Shown here in pieces: positions 18,267-26,981 of a DNA stretch of 64,000 nucleotides. Both the position numbers and the translations under genes were made by a program. The DNA is from an uncultured Flavobacteriaceae bacterium (GTDB lineage Bacteria > Bacteroidota > Bacteroidia > Flavobacteriales > Flavobacteriaceae), in contig CANNBV010000003.1 of NCBI GenBank assembly GCA_947502975.1, forward strand, positions 186,001-250,000, given 5' to 3'. Within the stretch, counting starts at the first letter, position 1. Each line of letters begins with the position of its first letter. The notes under the pieces were generated by a model. That model did not search any database. It was given only the letters and a program-made list of their open reading frames with translations, and was not told the DNA's origin.

Positions 18267-18866
18267 ATGGCTTACGATAAATTTGAAGTATTAACAAGTA
18301 CCGCTTATCCATTACCAATTGAAAATGTGGATACCGATCAAATTATACCTGCACGTTTCTTAAAAGCAACAGAGCGTAAAGGGTTTGGGGATAATTTTTT
18401 CCGAGATTGGAGATATGACTCTGAAGGAAATCCAATAGCAGATTTCCCATTAAATGACACAAAATACGAAGGATCAAAGATCTTAGTAGGAGGTAAGAAT
18501 TTTGGTTCTGGGTCTTCAAGAGAACATGCTGCGTGGTCAGTATATGATTTTGGATTACGTTGCGTAATTTCATCATTCTTTGCAGATATATTTAGAAATA
18601 ACTGTTTAAATATTGGTGTATTGCCAGTACAAGTATCTGCTGAATTTGCTCAAAAATTATTTGATGCAATTGATGCAGACCCTAAAGCAGAAATAAAAGT
18701 AGATTTACCAAACCAAACTGTAACATTATTATCAACAGGAGAATCTGAGTCCTTTGATATTAATGGTTATAAGAAAGAAAATATGTTAAATGGTTTTGAT
18801 GATATAGATTATCTTCAAAATATAAAGGAAGAGGTATCTGCTTTTGCCGAAACAAGACCTTTCTAA
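18267..18866 (+). CDS. leuD: 3-isopropylmalate dehydratase small subunit (LeuD)
   Basis: The 199-residue swivel-domain partner of LeuC has the conserved segments VDTDQIIPARFLK and GKNFGSGSSREHAAWSVYDFG. The latter loop completes the active site of the heterodimer. It starts 11 bases after leuC. Confidence 0.97.
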   Translation: MAYDKFEVLTSTAYPLPIENVDTDQIIPARFLKATERKGFGDNFFRDWRYDSEGNPIADFPLNDTKYEGSKILVGGKNFGSGSSREHAAWSVYDFGLRCVISSFFADIFRNNCLNIGVLPVQVSAEFAQKLFDAIDADPKAEIKVDLPNQTVTLLSTGESESFDINGYKKENMLNGFDDIDYLQNIKEEVSAFAETRPF

Positions 18867-18884
18867 TTTAACAAAAAATGCAAT

Positions 18885-18965
18885 TGTTAACCTGAACTTG
18901 TTTCAGGTTCTCTTGTTTTAAGTAAATGGCTTTTGCAGATTCTGAAATAAGTTCAGAATGACAAG
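18885..18965. repeat. Dispersed intergenic repeat, copy 3 (leuD-leuA spacer)
   Basis: CCTGAACTTGTTTCAGG (18891-18907) is a small hairpin. The inverted second half is AGATTCTGAAATAAGTTCAG followed by AATGACAAG, running to 18965. Together they form a long imperfect stem between leuD and leuA, and the right end abuts the leuA start region. It is the same family as the two copies in the his operon. Confidence 0.6.
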
Positions 18966-18981
18966 AATAAATTTTACCTCA

Positions 18982-20502
18982 ATGGCTAAAAGAAGAATAG
19001 AAATAATGGATACGACATTACGGGACGGAGAACAAACCTCCACCGTATCGTTTTCATCATCTGAGAAATTAACTATTGCAAAACTTTTACTAGAAGAATT
19101 GAAGGTGGACCGTATTGAAATTGCTTCGGCACGTGTGTCTGAAGGAGAATTTCAAGCGGTAAAAAATATCACAGATTGGGCAGCTGAACATGATTATTTG
19201 GATAAAGTTGAAGTATTGACTTTTGTAGATAAAGGTGTGTCTATTGACTGGATGGTTGAGTCAGGAGCAAAGGTTCAAAATTTATTGACTAAGGGTTCAT
19301 TAAATCATTTAACTCATCAACTTAAAAAAACACCTAATCAGCATTTTAAAGCAGTTAAGGAGGTTATTGATTTAGCAACTGATAAAGGTATTGCTACCAA
19401 TGTTTATTTAGAAGATTGGAGTAATGGTATGCGTAATTCTAAAGACTATGTTTATGAGTTTTTAGAGTTTTTAAACACACAAAATGTAGCTAGAATTATG
19501 TTGCCAGATACTTTAGGGATTTTAACTCCTGAAGAATCATATGGTTTCGTAAAAGAAATAAAAGATAAATATCCAAAATTACACTTCGATTTTCATGCTC
19601 ATAATGATTATGATTTAGGAGTTTCTAATGCTATGGAAGGCTTAAAAGCTGGTGCAGATGGTTTGCATTTAACTGTAAATGGCATGGGAGAACGTGCAGG
19701 AAATGCACCAATGAGTAGTACTATTGCTGTGATAAATGATTTTATGCCCAATATAGAAATGGGTGTAAATGAAAAGATGTTGTATACAGTAAGTAAATTG
19801 GTGGAGAATTTTTCAGGAGTTATGATTCCTGCAAATAAGCCTATTGTTGGGGCTAATGTATTTACACAAACTGCTGGTATACATGCTGATGGCGATAATA
19901 AAAAGAATTTGTATTTCAGTGACTTAATGCCAGAACGTTTTGGTAGAAAACGTCAGTATGCTTTAGGAAAGTCATCTGGAAAAGCCAATATCCAAAAGAA
20001 CTTGCAGCAATTAGGACTACAACTGAATGAAGAGGACTTGAAAAAAGTTACTCAGCGTATTATTGAATTAGGCGATAAAAAGCAAGTTGTTACAAAAGAG
20101 GATTTACCTTATATCATTTCGGATGTTTTAGATAGAACGTATGAAGAAAAGGTAACTGTAAATTCTTATGTGTTAACACATTCTAAAGGTTTAAAGCCTT
20201 CAACCACAGTATCTATTACTATTGAAGGCGAGAATTTTGAGGAGCATGCACAAGGAGATGGACAGTATGATGCCTTTATGAATGCAGTGAAAACCATATT
20301 TAAAAGAAAGAAAATTACATTACCCAATTTAATTGATTATGCGGTAAGGATTCCTCCTGGAAGTAATTCAGATGCACTTTGTGAAACTATTATTACCTGG
20401 AAGAATACGGAGAAGGAGTTTAAAACGAGAGGTTTAGATAGTGACCAAACGGTTTCAGCTATTAAAGCGACAGAAAAAATGTTAAATATTATTGTTAATT
20501 AA
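18982..20502 (+). CDS. leuA: 2-isopropylmalate synthase-type enzyme (LeuA/CimA superfamily)
   Basis: This 506-residue DRE-TIM metallolyase joins acetyl-CoA and a 2-oxoacid. It has the metal-binding motif DTTLRDGEQT at the N-terminus, the HxH metal ligands in HFDFHAHNDYDLG, GMGERAGN, and a C-terminal LeuA-dimer regulatory domain (about residues 375-506). Its overall pattern is closer to the CimA-like branch than to the classical enterobacterial LeuA. Its place between leuD and leuB argues for 2-isopropylmalate synthesis. The ATG at 18982 is preferred; an upstream ATG-less extension falls in the repeat. Confidence 0.88.
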   Translation: MAKRRIEIMDTTLRDGEQTSTVSFSSSEKLTIAKLLLEELKVDRIEIASARVSEGEFQAVKNITDWAAEHDYLDKVEVLTFVDKGVSIDWMVESGAKVQNLLTKGSLNHLTHQLKKTPNQHFKAVKEVIDLATDKGIATNVYLEDWSNGMRNSKDYVYEFLEFLNTQNVARIMLPDTLGILTPEESYGFVKEIKDKYPKLHFDFHAHNDYDLGVSNAMEGLKAGADGLHLTVNGMGERAGNAPMSSTIAVINDFMPNIEMGVNEKMLYTVSKLVENFSGVMIPANKPIVGANVFTQTAGIHADGDNKKNLYFSDLMPERFGRKRQYALGKSSGKANIQKNLQQLGLQLNEEDLKKVTQRIIELGDKKQVVTKEDLPYIISDVLDRTYEEKVTVNSYVLTHSKGLKPSTTVSITIEGENFEEHAQGDGQYDAFMNAVKTIFKRKKITLPNLIDYAVRIPPGSNSDALCETIITWKNTEKEFKTRGLDSDQTVSAIKATEKMLNIIVN

Positions 20503-20519
20503 GAATACAAACTAAACAA

Positions 20520-21575
20520 ATGAAATTAAATATAGCTCTTTTAGCGGGAGACGGTATAGGTCCTGAAGTGATAGATCAAGCTGTAAAAGTAAGTGATGCG
20601 GTTGCTGAAAAATTTGGACATGAAATTAATTGGAAGCCTGCATTAACAGGTGCTGCAGCAATCGATGCAGTTGGTGAACCATATCCAGATGAAACACATG
20701 AAATTTGTAAAAGTTCTGATGCTGTTTTATTTGGTGCTATTGGTCATCCAAAATTTGATAACGATCCATCTGCTAAGGTGCGTCCAGAGCAAGGGTTATT
20801 AAAAATGCGTAAGGCGTTAGGGTTATTTGCTAATGTTAGACCAACGTTTACGTTTCCATCATTATTAGATAAGTCACCATTAAAGAAAGAAAGAATAGAA
20901 GGTACAGACTTGGTGTTTTTACGCGAGTTGACTGGTGGTATCTATTTTGGAGAAAAGGGTAGAAGAGAAGAAGGTGAAACGGCTTTTGACAATTGTGTAT
21001 ACACCAGAGTTGAAGTACAACGTTTAGCGAAAAAAGGATTTGAATTAGCCATGACACGTGGTAAGAAATTATGTTGTGTAGATAAAGCTAATGTTTTAGA
21101 AACGTCTAGACTTTGGAGAGAAACAGTTCAGGCTATGGAGAAAGATTACCCAGAAGTTGAAGTGTCTTATGAATTTGTAGATGCAGTGGCAATGCGTTTG
21201 GTACAATGGCCAAATAGTTATGATGTATTAATTACTGAAAACTTATTTGGAGATATTTTAACAGATGAGGCCTCTGTAATTTCAGGATCTATGGGATTAA
21301 TGCCTTCTGCGTCTTTGGGATCAGATATTGGATTGTTTGAGCCAATTCACGGGTCTTATCCGCAAGCAACAGGATTAAATATTGCTAACCCAATGGCAAC
21401 GGTATTGTCAGCAGCAATGATGTTTGAAAACTTTGGTTTACAAGATGAAGGTAAAGCAATTAGAGATGCAGTTAATAGTGCTTTAGAGAAAGGCATTGTT
21501 ACTGAAGATTTAGCTGATGGCGGTACATCTTATGGCACTAAAGAAGTTGGAGACTGGTTGGCTTCTAATATATAA
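20520..21575 (+). CDS. leuB: 3-isopropylmalate dehydrogenase (LeuB)
   Basis: LeuB oxidises and decarboxylates 3-isopropylmalate with NAD. The 351-residue protein shows LLAGDGIGPEV, the substrate arginines in RPEQGLLKMRKALGLFANVRP, RELTGGIYFGEKG, and VDKANVLETSRLWRE. The metal aspartates are in ITENLFGDILTDEASVI, and the NAD loop is EPIHGSYPQATGLNIANP. It is the last gene of the leu operon, followed by a terminator. Confidence 0.97.
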   Translation: MKLNIALLAGDGIGPEVIDQAVKVSDAVAEKFGHEINWKPALTGAAAIDAVGEPYPDETHEICKSSDAVLFGAIGHPKFDNDPSAKVRPEQGLLKMRKALGLFANVRPTFTFPSLLDKSPLKKERIEGTDLVFLRELTGGIYFGEKGRREEGETAFDNCVYTRVEVQRLAKKGFELAMTRGKKLCCVDKANVLETSRLWRETVQAMEKDYPEVEVSYEFVDAVAMRLVQWPNSYDVLITENLFGDILTDEASVISGSMGLMPSASLGSDIGLFEPIHGSYPQATGLNIANPMATVLSAAMMFENFGLQDEGKAIRDAVNSALEKGIVTEDLADGGTSYGTKEVGDWLASNI

Positions 21576-21598
21576 TTAACATGTTGATTTAAAAATAT

Positions 21599-21634
21599 AA
21601 AACCTGTTAAACAGTATGCTTAACAGGTTTTTTT
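21599..21634 (+). terminator. Terminator of the leu operon
   Basis: AACCTGTTAA (21601-21610) pairs with TTAACAGGTT (21620-21629), a 10-base-pair stem with a 9-base loop, followed by a run of Ts to 21634. The complementary strand also ends in a T-rich tract, so it can serve the convergent minus-strand gene as well. Confidence 0.9.
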
Positions 21635-21640
21635 ATTAAC

Positions 21641-22945
21641 CTATTTAGATTTATCTAACTGTCTTTTTATTTTTTTAATTGCAACTTCAATAGATTTTTC
21701 TGGTTCAATAATATTATGCTTTCCCCAGAATTTAGTATCATAAAAACCAGCTATTTTGTCAGTTAAAATAACAGACGGCTTTAATTTTTGCTTTTGCTTA
21801 AGTTTATCTTTTTGTGCATTAGTTTTCCAGTCGGTTATAGCCATTTCTGCAACCATTGAATAGTTTGAATTAAAAAGTTTATTAGACCAATTAACCTTAA
21901 ACTCTAAGTAAGCACTACTGTAACCATAATACCATTTGCCATTTTTTTCTCGATAATCAACTTTGTAATTTATTTTTTTTGGCCATACATTAGCCCTGCC
22001 TGGTTTTTTTCTAATAAATATTTTTGAAGCCAGTTCCTTATTTGTGATATTTAAAGCATAATCTGCACTAATAAGTACTTTGTTTTTAGCGTCAATATAT
22101 AGATTGCCTTCATATAAAGGAGCTTTAATGTTTTCTTTTTGTTTAAATGATATAACCGATATACGCTTATTATTTATTATGGTTGGATAATTATATGTAA
22201 AGTTATAATCATTAACACCATCTTCAGAAAATATATACTCTGGATACTTCATAATATCTATTAGTAATGTATTAAATGGTCCTCCTTGCAATTTCATAGC
22301 CAATGTATCTAATCTAGAGTAATCGGTACTTTTTCTCGATTTAAATAATTCTACATGATCATTTTCAGCTGAATCATATGGACTTTTGTAAATATTAATA
22401 ATAGCTTCGGAAAGAGATACATTTTTACGTCTTTTTTTTATAGTTTCTCTGTAAAAAGCCGTCATAATAGTTGGATTGACCAAATAATTATCTTTAATCT
22501 TATTAAATACCTCTTTCACCAAATTTGTAGCATCTGAAATAACATTAATATCTATTTCTGCTAATTCTGTAACTAAACTTTTTAGAGTAATAAGGTTCTT
22601 TTTATCTTTTAGTTCAGTTAGTAAAACGTGTTTTGTTTTATAGCCTAAAAACGAAATAATTATAGTCTTGTTGATACTTGTTCTTGGTACTTTTATTATA
22701 AAGTTGCCTTCAGAATTGGTTATTGTACTTATGTTAGAATCTTCAACTAGTATAGTTGCCAATGCTAAAGGTTTTTTATTTTCTTCATCAATCACCTTTC
22801 CTTGAAATTCTTGATATTCTGTAGATTCTAAAAAATTGTCTTGAAAGTATGTTGTCGCTTTAGCACTTTTGCTAATAATTAAGCTTATCAATACGACTAA
22901 TAATCGTATTGAATTATTTATTTTTTTTATTTCTGATGTTTCCAT
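21641..22945 (-). CDS. Carboxypeptidase-like regulatory-domain protein, outer-membrane type
   Basis: This is a 434-residue exported protein with an N-terminal hydrophobic segment (about residues 10-28). It has a carboxypeptidase-regulatory-like beta-sandwich (about 45-125, starting FQGKVIDEENKKPLALATILVEDS) as found at the start of TonB-dependent receptors. A beta-rich remainder contains TAFYRETIKKRRK. There is no TonB-dependent barrel. Proteins of this type are common in Bacteroidota with unknown function. It starts seven bases after the lectin lipoprotein and is probably co-transcribed. Confidence 0.75.
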   Translation of the reverse strand: METSEIKKINNSIRLLVVLISLIISKSAKATTYFQDNFLESTEYQEFQGKVIDEENKKPLALATILVEDSNISTITNSEGNFIIKVPRTSINKTIIISFLGYKTKHVLLTELKDKKNLITLKSLVTELAEIDINVISDATNLVKEVFNKIKDNYLVNPTIMTAFYRETIKKRRKNVSLSEAIINIYKSPYDSAENDHVELFKSRKSTDYSRLDTLAMKLQGGPFNTLLIDIMKYPEYIFSEDGVNDYNFTYNYPTIINNKRISVISFKQKENIKAPLYEGNLYIDAKNKVLISADYALNITNKELASKIFIRKKPGRANVWPKKINYKVDYREKNGKWYYGYSSAYLEFKVNWSNKLFNSNYSMVAEMAITDWKTNAQKDKLKQKQKLKPSVILTDKIAGFYDTKFWGKHNIIEPEKSIEVAIKKIKRQLDKSK

Positions 22946-22952
22946 AATACTA

Positions 22953-23822
22953 TTAATTATTGTATTCTATAACAAAGTAAAGTTTATTGTTTTGATGATT
23001 AACATCATTCCATTGACTAGCAATTCCTAAATGTCCTGACCCTAGTGGCCATTGCGTCAATGCTAATGCTAATCCATCTTGTGCACTTTGGAAATCGTCA
23101 GGTTCATTTCCCCAGTTATTATACAAATTACCAATAGCGCTGCCATTAGCTTTTCCTTCCCAAAACTGTGTTGAAACACCATCATTATTTCCATTCCAAA
23201 TCCAAATACCCTCTTGAGCAATATCATTACCGCCGATCCATAAATAAGAGGCACCACCGCCATCACCAGCTGAAGTTTTGCTTAATGTAATTGAGGCATT
23301 ACTCATAGCTTCATCAAAAATTGTGGTATTTTCTGTGACATTGTTAATTTCTGCAAGATAACCGCCTCTTTGTGAAGCAAATGCTGCAGCTTCTATCCAT
23401 GTTTTATTCTCTCTAACAATTTCATATTTTTTATTGTTATGCATAAATTGATATATGTTTTCATTGGTTTCTACTTCAACAGTAACTACATATTGTTGTG
23501 AGCTATTATCTTCAGCAGTAACTGTATATGTTACTGGTTTTGTAAAATCTTGTTCTGTATTAGAAGCTGGATTTATAGTGGCTTTTTCTGAAATTATAAT
23601 GGTTGGAGATAATTTTGTAGGATCTGTCCCTTCTGGTAAAATTATATTTATAGTGTTATCTGAATAATTAATATCTGCAACGATATTTAAAATTGTAAAT
23701 TTTGAAATGCCCTTTTTTGCACTTAATTTTTCACTTTCACAGGCACTAAAAAATGTAAATAGTAGCATGAATAGTAATCCAATTTTAATATTTAAAGCTT
23801 GGTCTTTGTTGATTTTCCTCAT
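22953..23822 (-). CDS. Lipoprotein with C-type-lectin-like domain
   Basis: The 289-residue lipoprotein has a signal ending in LFTFFSACES, with the lipid-acceptor Cys at about residue 28. A beta-sandwich follows (about 35-120; PEGTDPTKLSPTIIIS and TVTAEDNSSQQYVVTV). A C-type-lectin-like domain (about 125-289) shows the fold's landmarks: TWIEAAAFASQRGGYLAEI, YLWIGGNDIAQEGIWIWNG, NLYNNWGNEPDDFQ and QWNDVNHQNNKLYFVIEY. It is likely surface-exposed, perhaps binding sugar. It lies directly downstream of a LytTR two-component pair. Confidence 0.85.
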   Translation of the reverse strand: MRKINKDQALNIKIGLLFMLLFTFFSACESEKLSAKKGISKFTILNIVADINYSDNTINIILPEGTDPTKLSPTIIISEKATINPASNTEQDFTKPVTYTVTAEDNSSQQYVVTVEVETNENIYQFMHNNKKYEIVRENKTWIEAAAFASQRGGYLAEINNVTENTTIFDEAMSNASITLSKTSAGDGGGASYLWIGGNDIAQEGIWIWNGNNDGVSTQFWEGKANGSAIGNLYNNWGNEPDDFQSAQDGLALALTQWPLGSGHLGIASQWNDVNHQNNKLYFVIEYNN

Positions 23823-23921
23823 AATTGTTTAAGAATTTAGTTTGAATTAATTCATTACAATTTAGAGGTGTAACCGTGAGTTTTAATGATGTTTATATAT
23901 GAATGAAAATAAAAATCGATA

Positions 23922-23940
23922 AACGATAATTATTATCGTT
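23922..23940. promoter_or_regulatory. AT-rich perfect inverted repeat after the response-regulator gene
   Basis: AACGATAAT (23922-23930) and ATTATCGTT (23932-23940) are perfect 9-base arms around one T. Read on the minus strand they are followed by a T-rich tract, so the hairpin could end the two-component transcript. The ATCGTTA-like half sites also resemble loose LytTR target sequences, and the lectin gene starts about 100 bases downstream. The sequence does not decide between these. Confidence 0.45.
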
Positions 23941-23947
23941 AAGTAAA

Positions 23948-24670
23948 TTAAGCCTTATACTTGTTTAAGAATTTCGAAGTATATCTCTGGCTCATTTGGA
24001 AGTATTGCTTTATGTTTTTTAAATATACTTTGCATGTGTTATTAAAGCTTTTTTCTATTTTAGAAACAAACTCAAGGTTAATAATAGTGCTACGATGAAT
24101 ACGTTCAAAATGTGTGTTTGGTAGAAGTTTTTCCCACTCTAACATTGATTTTAATATTAATTTTTTTGAACCATTACTTAAATGTAAACACGTATAGTCC
24201 CCATCTGCAGTGATAGACACAATTTCATTTATAGAAATAAGTTTATATTCATTTTTTTCTGTTATGATTATTCTATCCGAATATTTGTATTCTAATGTTT
24301 TAGGCTTTTCTGGACTAATGTTCAATTTAAACCTTTTAATAGCTTTCTCTAAACGAGGTTGTAAAACTGGTTTTAGTAAATAATCTAGTGCATTTATTTC
24401 AAAAGCTCGAGTAGCAAACTCATCATAAGCAGTAACAAAAATTATATGAGTTTTTACTTTTATAAGCTCCAAAATAGAGAATGCGTTATGCTCTTTTAAT
24501 TGAATATCCAGAAAAACTATATCTGGTTTGGTCTTATTAATAACTTCTATAGCTTTTTCAATTGATCTTGCAGTAGCACATACATCTACATCATCAAATT
24601 TAGATAGTAGCATATGTAGTTCATCAATAGCTAATTGTTCATCATCAATAATACAAACTCTAATATTCAA
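23948..24670 (-). CDS. LytTR-family response regulator
   Basis: The 240-residue protein has a receiver domain (acidic pair D9/D10, phospho-acceptor D55 in DIVFLDIQL, Thr in IIFVTAYDEFA, and the conserved Lys in YLLKPV). A C-terminal LytTR DNA-binding domain (about residues 140-240) contains ITADGDYTCLHLSNG, FERIHRSTIINLEFVSKIEK and KLFNKYK-like ends. It starts four bases after the kinase gene stops and is its cognate regulator by position. Confidence 0.93.
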   Translation of the reverse strand: MNIRVCIIDDEQLAIDELHMLLSKFDDVDVCATARSIEKAIEVINKTKPDIVFLDIQLKEHNAFSILELIKVKTHIIFVTAYDEFATRAFEINALDYLLKPVLQPRLEKAIKRFKLNISPEKPKTLEYKYSDRIIITEKNEYKLISINEIVSITADGDYTCLHLSNGSKKLILKSMLEWEKLLPNTHFERIHRSTIINLEFVSKIEKSFNNTCKVYLKNIKQYFQMSQRYTSKFLNKYKA

Positions 24671-24674
24671 AAGG

Positions 24675-25706
24675 CTATAATTTAATAGTTATGTTAGAGT
24701 AAACTTTGTTATTATTTTCTTTTACTTCGAAAATTGCATTATCACCATATAACAAATCTAAACGCTTTATTATATTACTATTGCCTCCCATTTCGTTTTT
24801 ACTTAGATTAGATAATTCACCATTATTACTAATAGAAATCAATAGCACATTGTTTTTCTTTGCCATACAAATTTTAACTGTAAGTATTTCGTTAGATTTC
24901 ATACCATGCTTAATAGCATTTTCAGCTAGTGGTTGAAGTACTAAGCTTGGCATTTTAAGTCCTAAAACATCACTATTAATGTCTTTTTCTATAACCAAAT
25001 CATTTCCCCACCTAATTTTTTGAATGTTTAAATAATTATCTAAAATAGCTACTTCTTCAGAAATAAGCTTGGTTGTAGCACTATTGTTTAGCAGAGATTC
25101 TCTTAAAAATTCAGAAATATAGTTAACCATATTTCTCGCCTTTTGGGTATCAGAACTTATTAAACTCCTTAAAGAATTTAAGGTATTAAATAAAAAGTGA
25201 GGATTTATTTGTTGTTGTAGCAATTGAAGCTGAGATTCTACTGCCAATTTTTGGGCATTTATAGCTGCCTTCTTTTGATGTTGAAGTTCCTTCAAATTCC
25301 TAATCATGAAGAATAATGTGGTAAAACCAGTTAAATAAATTATTTTTTGTAAAACATTGATAAATATATTGTGTAGATCTAACAATGGGTTAGCAGCATT
25401 TACTATAAAAGCATAAAACAGCGAATTACATATAACAGTTATTACCGAAAAAAATATAATAGCTACTGTATAAATTAAAAACCTTAAGCCACTTTTAATT
25501 TTTATTTTTTGAATACCTAAAAACATCTGGACCAGCACTAAATTAAATATTAGTGCTACCGCCATTTGTACTAACTTTACATTAATAACTTTAGAGTATA
25601 GTATTTTTTGGTTGTAGTATTTCCAGGATACTACTTCAGAAATAGCCCAAAAAAACCATGCGAGACCTAAGACAATATATTCTTTTTTTATTTTTTTTTG
25701 TAGCAA
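24675..25706 (-). CDS. LytS/YehU-type sensor histidine kinase
   Basis: This is a 343-residue membrane kinase. Four hydrophobic segments (roughly residues 8-30, 45-68, 77-103 and 115-135) precede a short coiled coil and a His_kinase domain. The phospho-accepting His is in QQINPHFLFNTLNSLRSLI, and the ATP-binding N-box is in LQPLAENAIKHGM. It lacks an extracytoplasmic sensor domain. It pairs with the downstream LytTR regulator. Confidence 0.92.
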   Translation of the reverse strand: MLQKKIKKEYIVLGLAWFFWAISEVVSWKYYNQKILYSKVINVKLVQMAVALIFNLVLVQMFLGIQKIKIKSGLRFLIYTVAIIFFSVITVICNSLFYAFIVNAANPLLDLHNIFINVLQKIIYLTGFTTLFFMIRNLKELQHQKKAAINAQKLAVESQLQLLQQQINPHFLFNTLNSLRSLISSDTQKARNMVNYISEFLRESLLNNSATTKLISEEVAILDNYLNIQKIRWGNDLVIEKDINSDVLGLKMPSLVLQPLAENAIKHGMKSNEILTVKICMAKKNNVLLISISNNGELSNLSKNEMGGNSNIIKRLDLLYGDNAIFEVKENNNKVYSNITIKL

Positions 25707-25769
25707 AATATACTTTTAGAAGCAATAAAAGTAGTGAAATATTTCTCTAAGCTTAAGATAATGTTTAAG

Positions 25770-25882
25770 GCAACTCAAAATCTGAGGGTTATATACAGTG
25801 CATCGTGCAATATATTTTGATCTAAATTTTTTGTTTAACACTAATACAAATTTGAATATTATCAACCTATTTTTTGAGTTGC
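25770..25882. repeat. 11-base perfect inverted repeat upstream of the kinase gene
   Basis: GCAACTCAAAA (25770-25780) and TTTTGAGTTGC (25872-25882) flank 91 AT-rich bases. The 225-base spacer otherwise holds no gene. I see no transposase remnants or target duplications, so this may be a hairpin or binding sites, not a mobile element. Confidence 0.35.
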
Positions 25883-25931
25883 TCAAACTATCTATTAAGG
25901 CACATTAAGTTTATTGCATACTTTACTAGTA

Positions 25932-26981
25932 TTATTTATATTGATAAATAAATTCAATCACTTTATCTGCAAATAAATCGGGTTCACTAAACATAGGTGA
26001 GTGCCCGGATCTTTCAAAAATTACTAATTCTTTTTCACTACTTCCTAAATTATCATAAGCTTCTTGGGCAAATCCTATGGGAACTACCATATCATGCTTT
26101 CCCCACAACACCAAAGATGGAATTGTGATTTCTGAAAGTCTATCTGTAAATGTTAAATTTTCAAAAAGATTTCTATCTAGTATAGATTGTACTTTTAATA
26201 AATTCCAAATCAATGTTAAAATATTATATTTAAAAATAACTTTACCGTCTATATCTTCGGGTTTATTGATAACATTCGAGGCCTCGAGTTGTAATTCGGC
26301 TTCAAAAGCTTCATTGTTCAAAGTATACATGTCATCGATATCAGTATATTGTTGGGGTACACTATTTACAAAATCAATTACAGAATTCCAGTACTCAACA
26401 TTATTTTCTAGATCGATTTGTTCTGCAGCTACTCTTCTAAAATTTGCAATATATTCTTCATATAATCCTTTAGTATTGTGTGATCCATCAACATCTATCC
26501 ATCCTAAAAAATCACTTTGATCTTTCAATAATGTCGCTGGCCCCAGGGTGCCACCCCAGCTATGGCCCATTAAGAACAATTTTGAGTCCTCTCCATATTT
26601 ATGTTTAATCACCTTCGATAGCGCTAAAACATCTTCAGCCATAATATCAATGCTTACACCACTTTCAGAGTAATTACCCTGTGACATCCCTGAACCCCTT
26701 TGATCAAAATAGACAACCGCACATTCTTTTTCAATTTCACTCTTAATAGTAGCACCTCTGTAGTTTAAACCAAAGCCTCCTGGTCCACCATGAAGTATGA
26801 TAAGGAATACCTTTTCTGAAGCATTGCCATGAATATATGCAGGCATATCAGCATTCTTATGCCGTACAAAGAGTGTGTCATTTAAGTTGCTAAGATTATC
26901 ATCTTCAGAACAAGAAACCGAAGTGCATAGAACAACTGCTAAAACTAGTATTTTTGTATATATGTTAATTAATTTCTTCAT
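25932..26981 (-). CDS. Alpha/beta-hydrolase lipoprotein, proline-iminopeptidase-like
   Basis: The 349-residue protein has a lipoprotein signal ending in VVLCTSVSCSED. It then carries an alpha/beta-hydrolase domain: the oxyanion stretch LILHGGPGGFGLNYR, VVYFDQRGSGMS, the nucleophile elbow GHSWGGT, the acid in LWGKHDMVVP and the catalytic His in ERSGHSPMF. The HGGPGG and DQRGSGMS motifs are those of prolyl-aminopeptidase-like enzymes; the substrate is unproven. Its 5' end overlaps the upstream gene by 17 bases. Confidence 0.87.
   Translation of the reverse strand: MKKLINIYTKILVLAVVLCTSVSCSEDDNLSNLNDTLFVRHKNADMPAYIHGNASEKVFLIILHGGPGGFGLNYRGATIKSEIEKECAVVYFDQRGSGMSQGNYSESGVSIDIMAEDVLALSKVIKHKYGEDSKLFLMGHSWGGTLGPATLLKDQSDFLGWIDVDGSHNTKGLYEEYIANFRRVAAEQIDLENNVEYWNSVIDFVNSVPQQYTDIDDMYTLNNEAFEAELQLEASNVINKPEDIDGKVIFKYNILTLIWNLLKVQSILDRNLFENLTFTDRLSEITIPSLVLWGKHDMVVPIGFAQEAYDNLGSSEKELVIFERSGHSPMFSEPDLFADKVIEFIYQYK

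Noticed and set aside
25770-25882. Inverted 11-mers as ends of a small mobile element
   Set aside because: The enclosed 91 bases have no ORF, and no flanking target duplication is seen.
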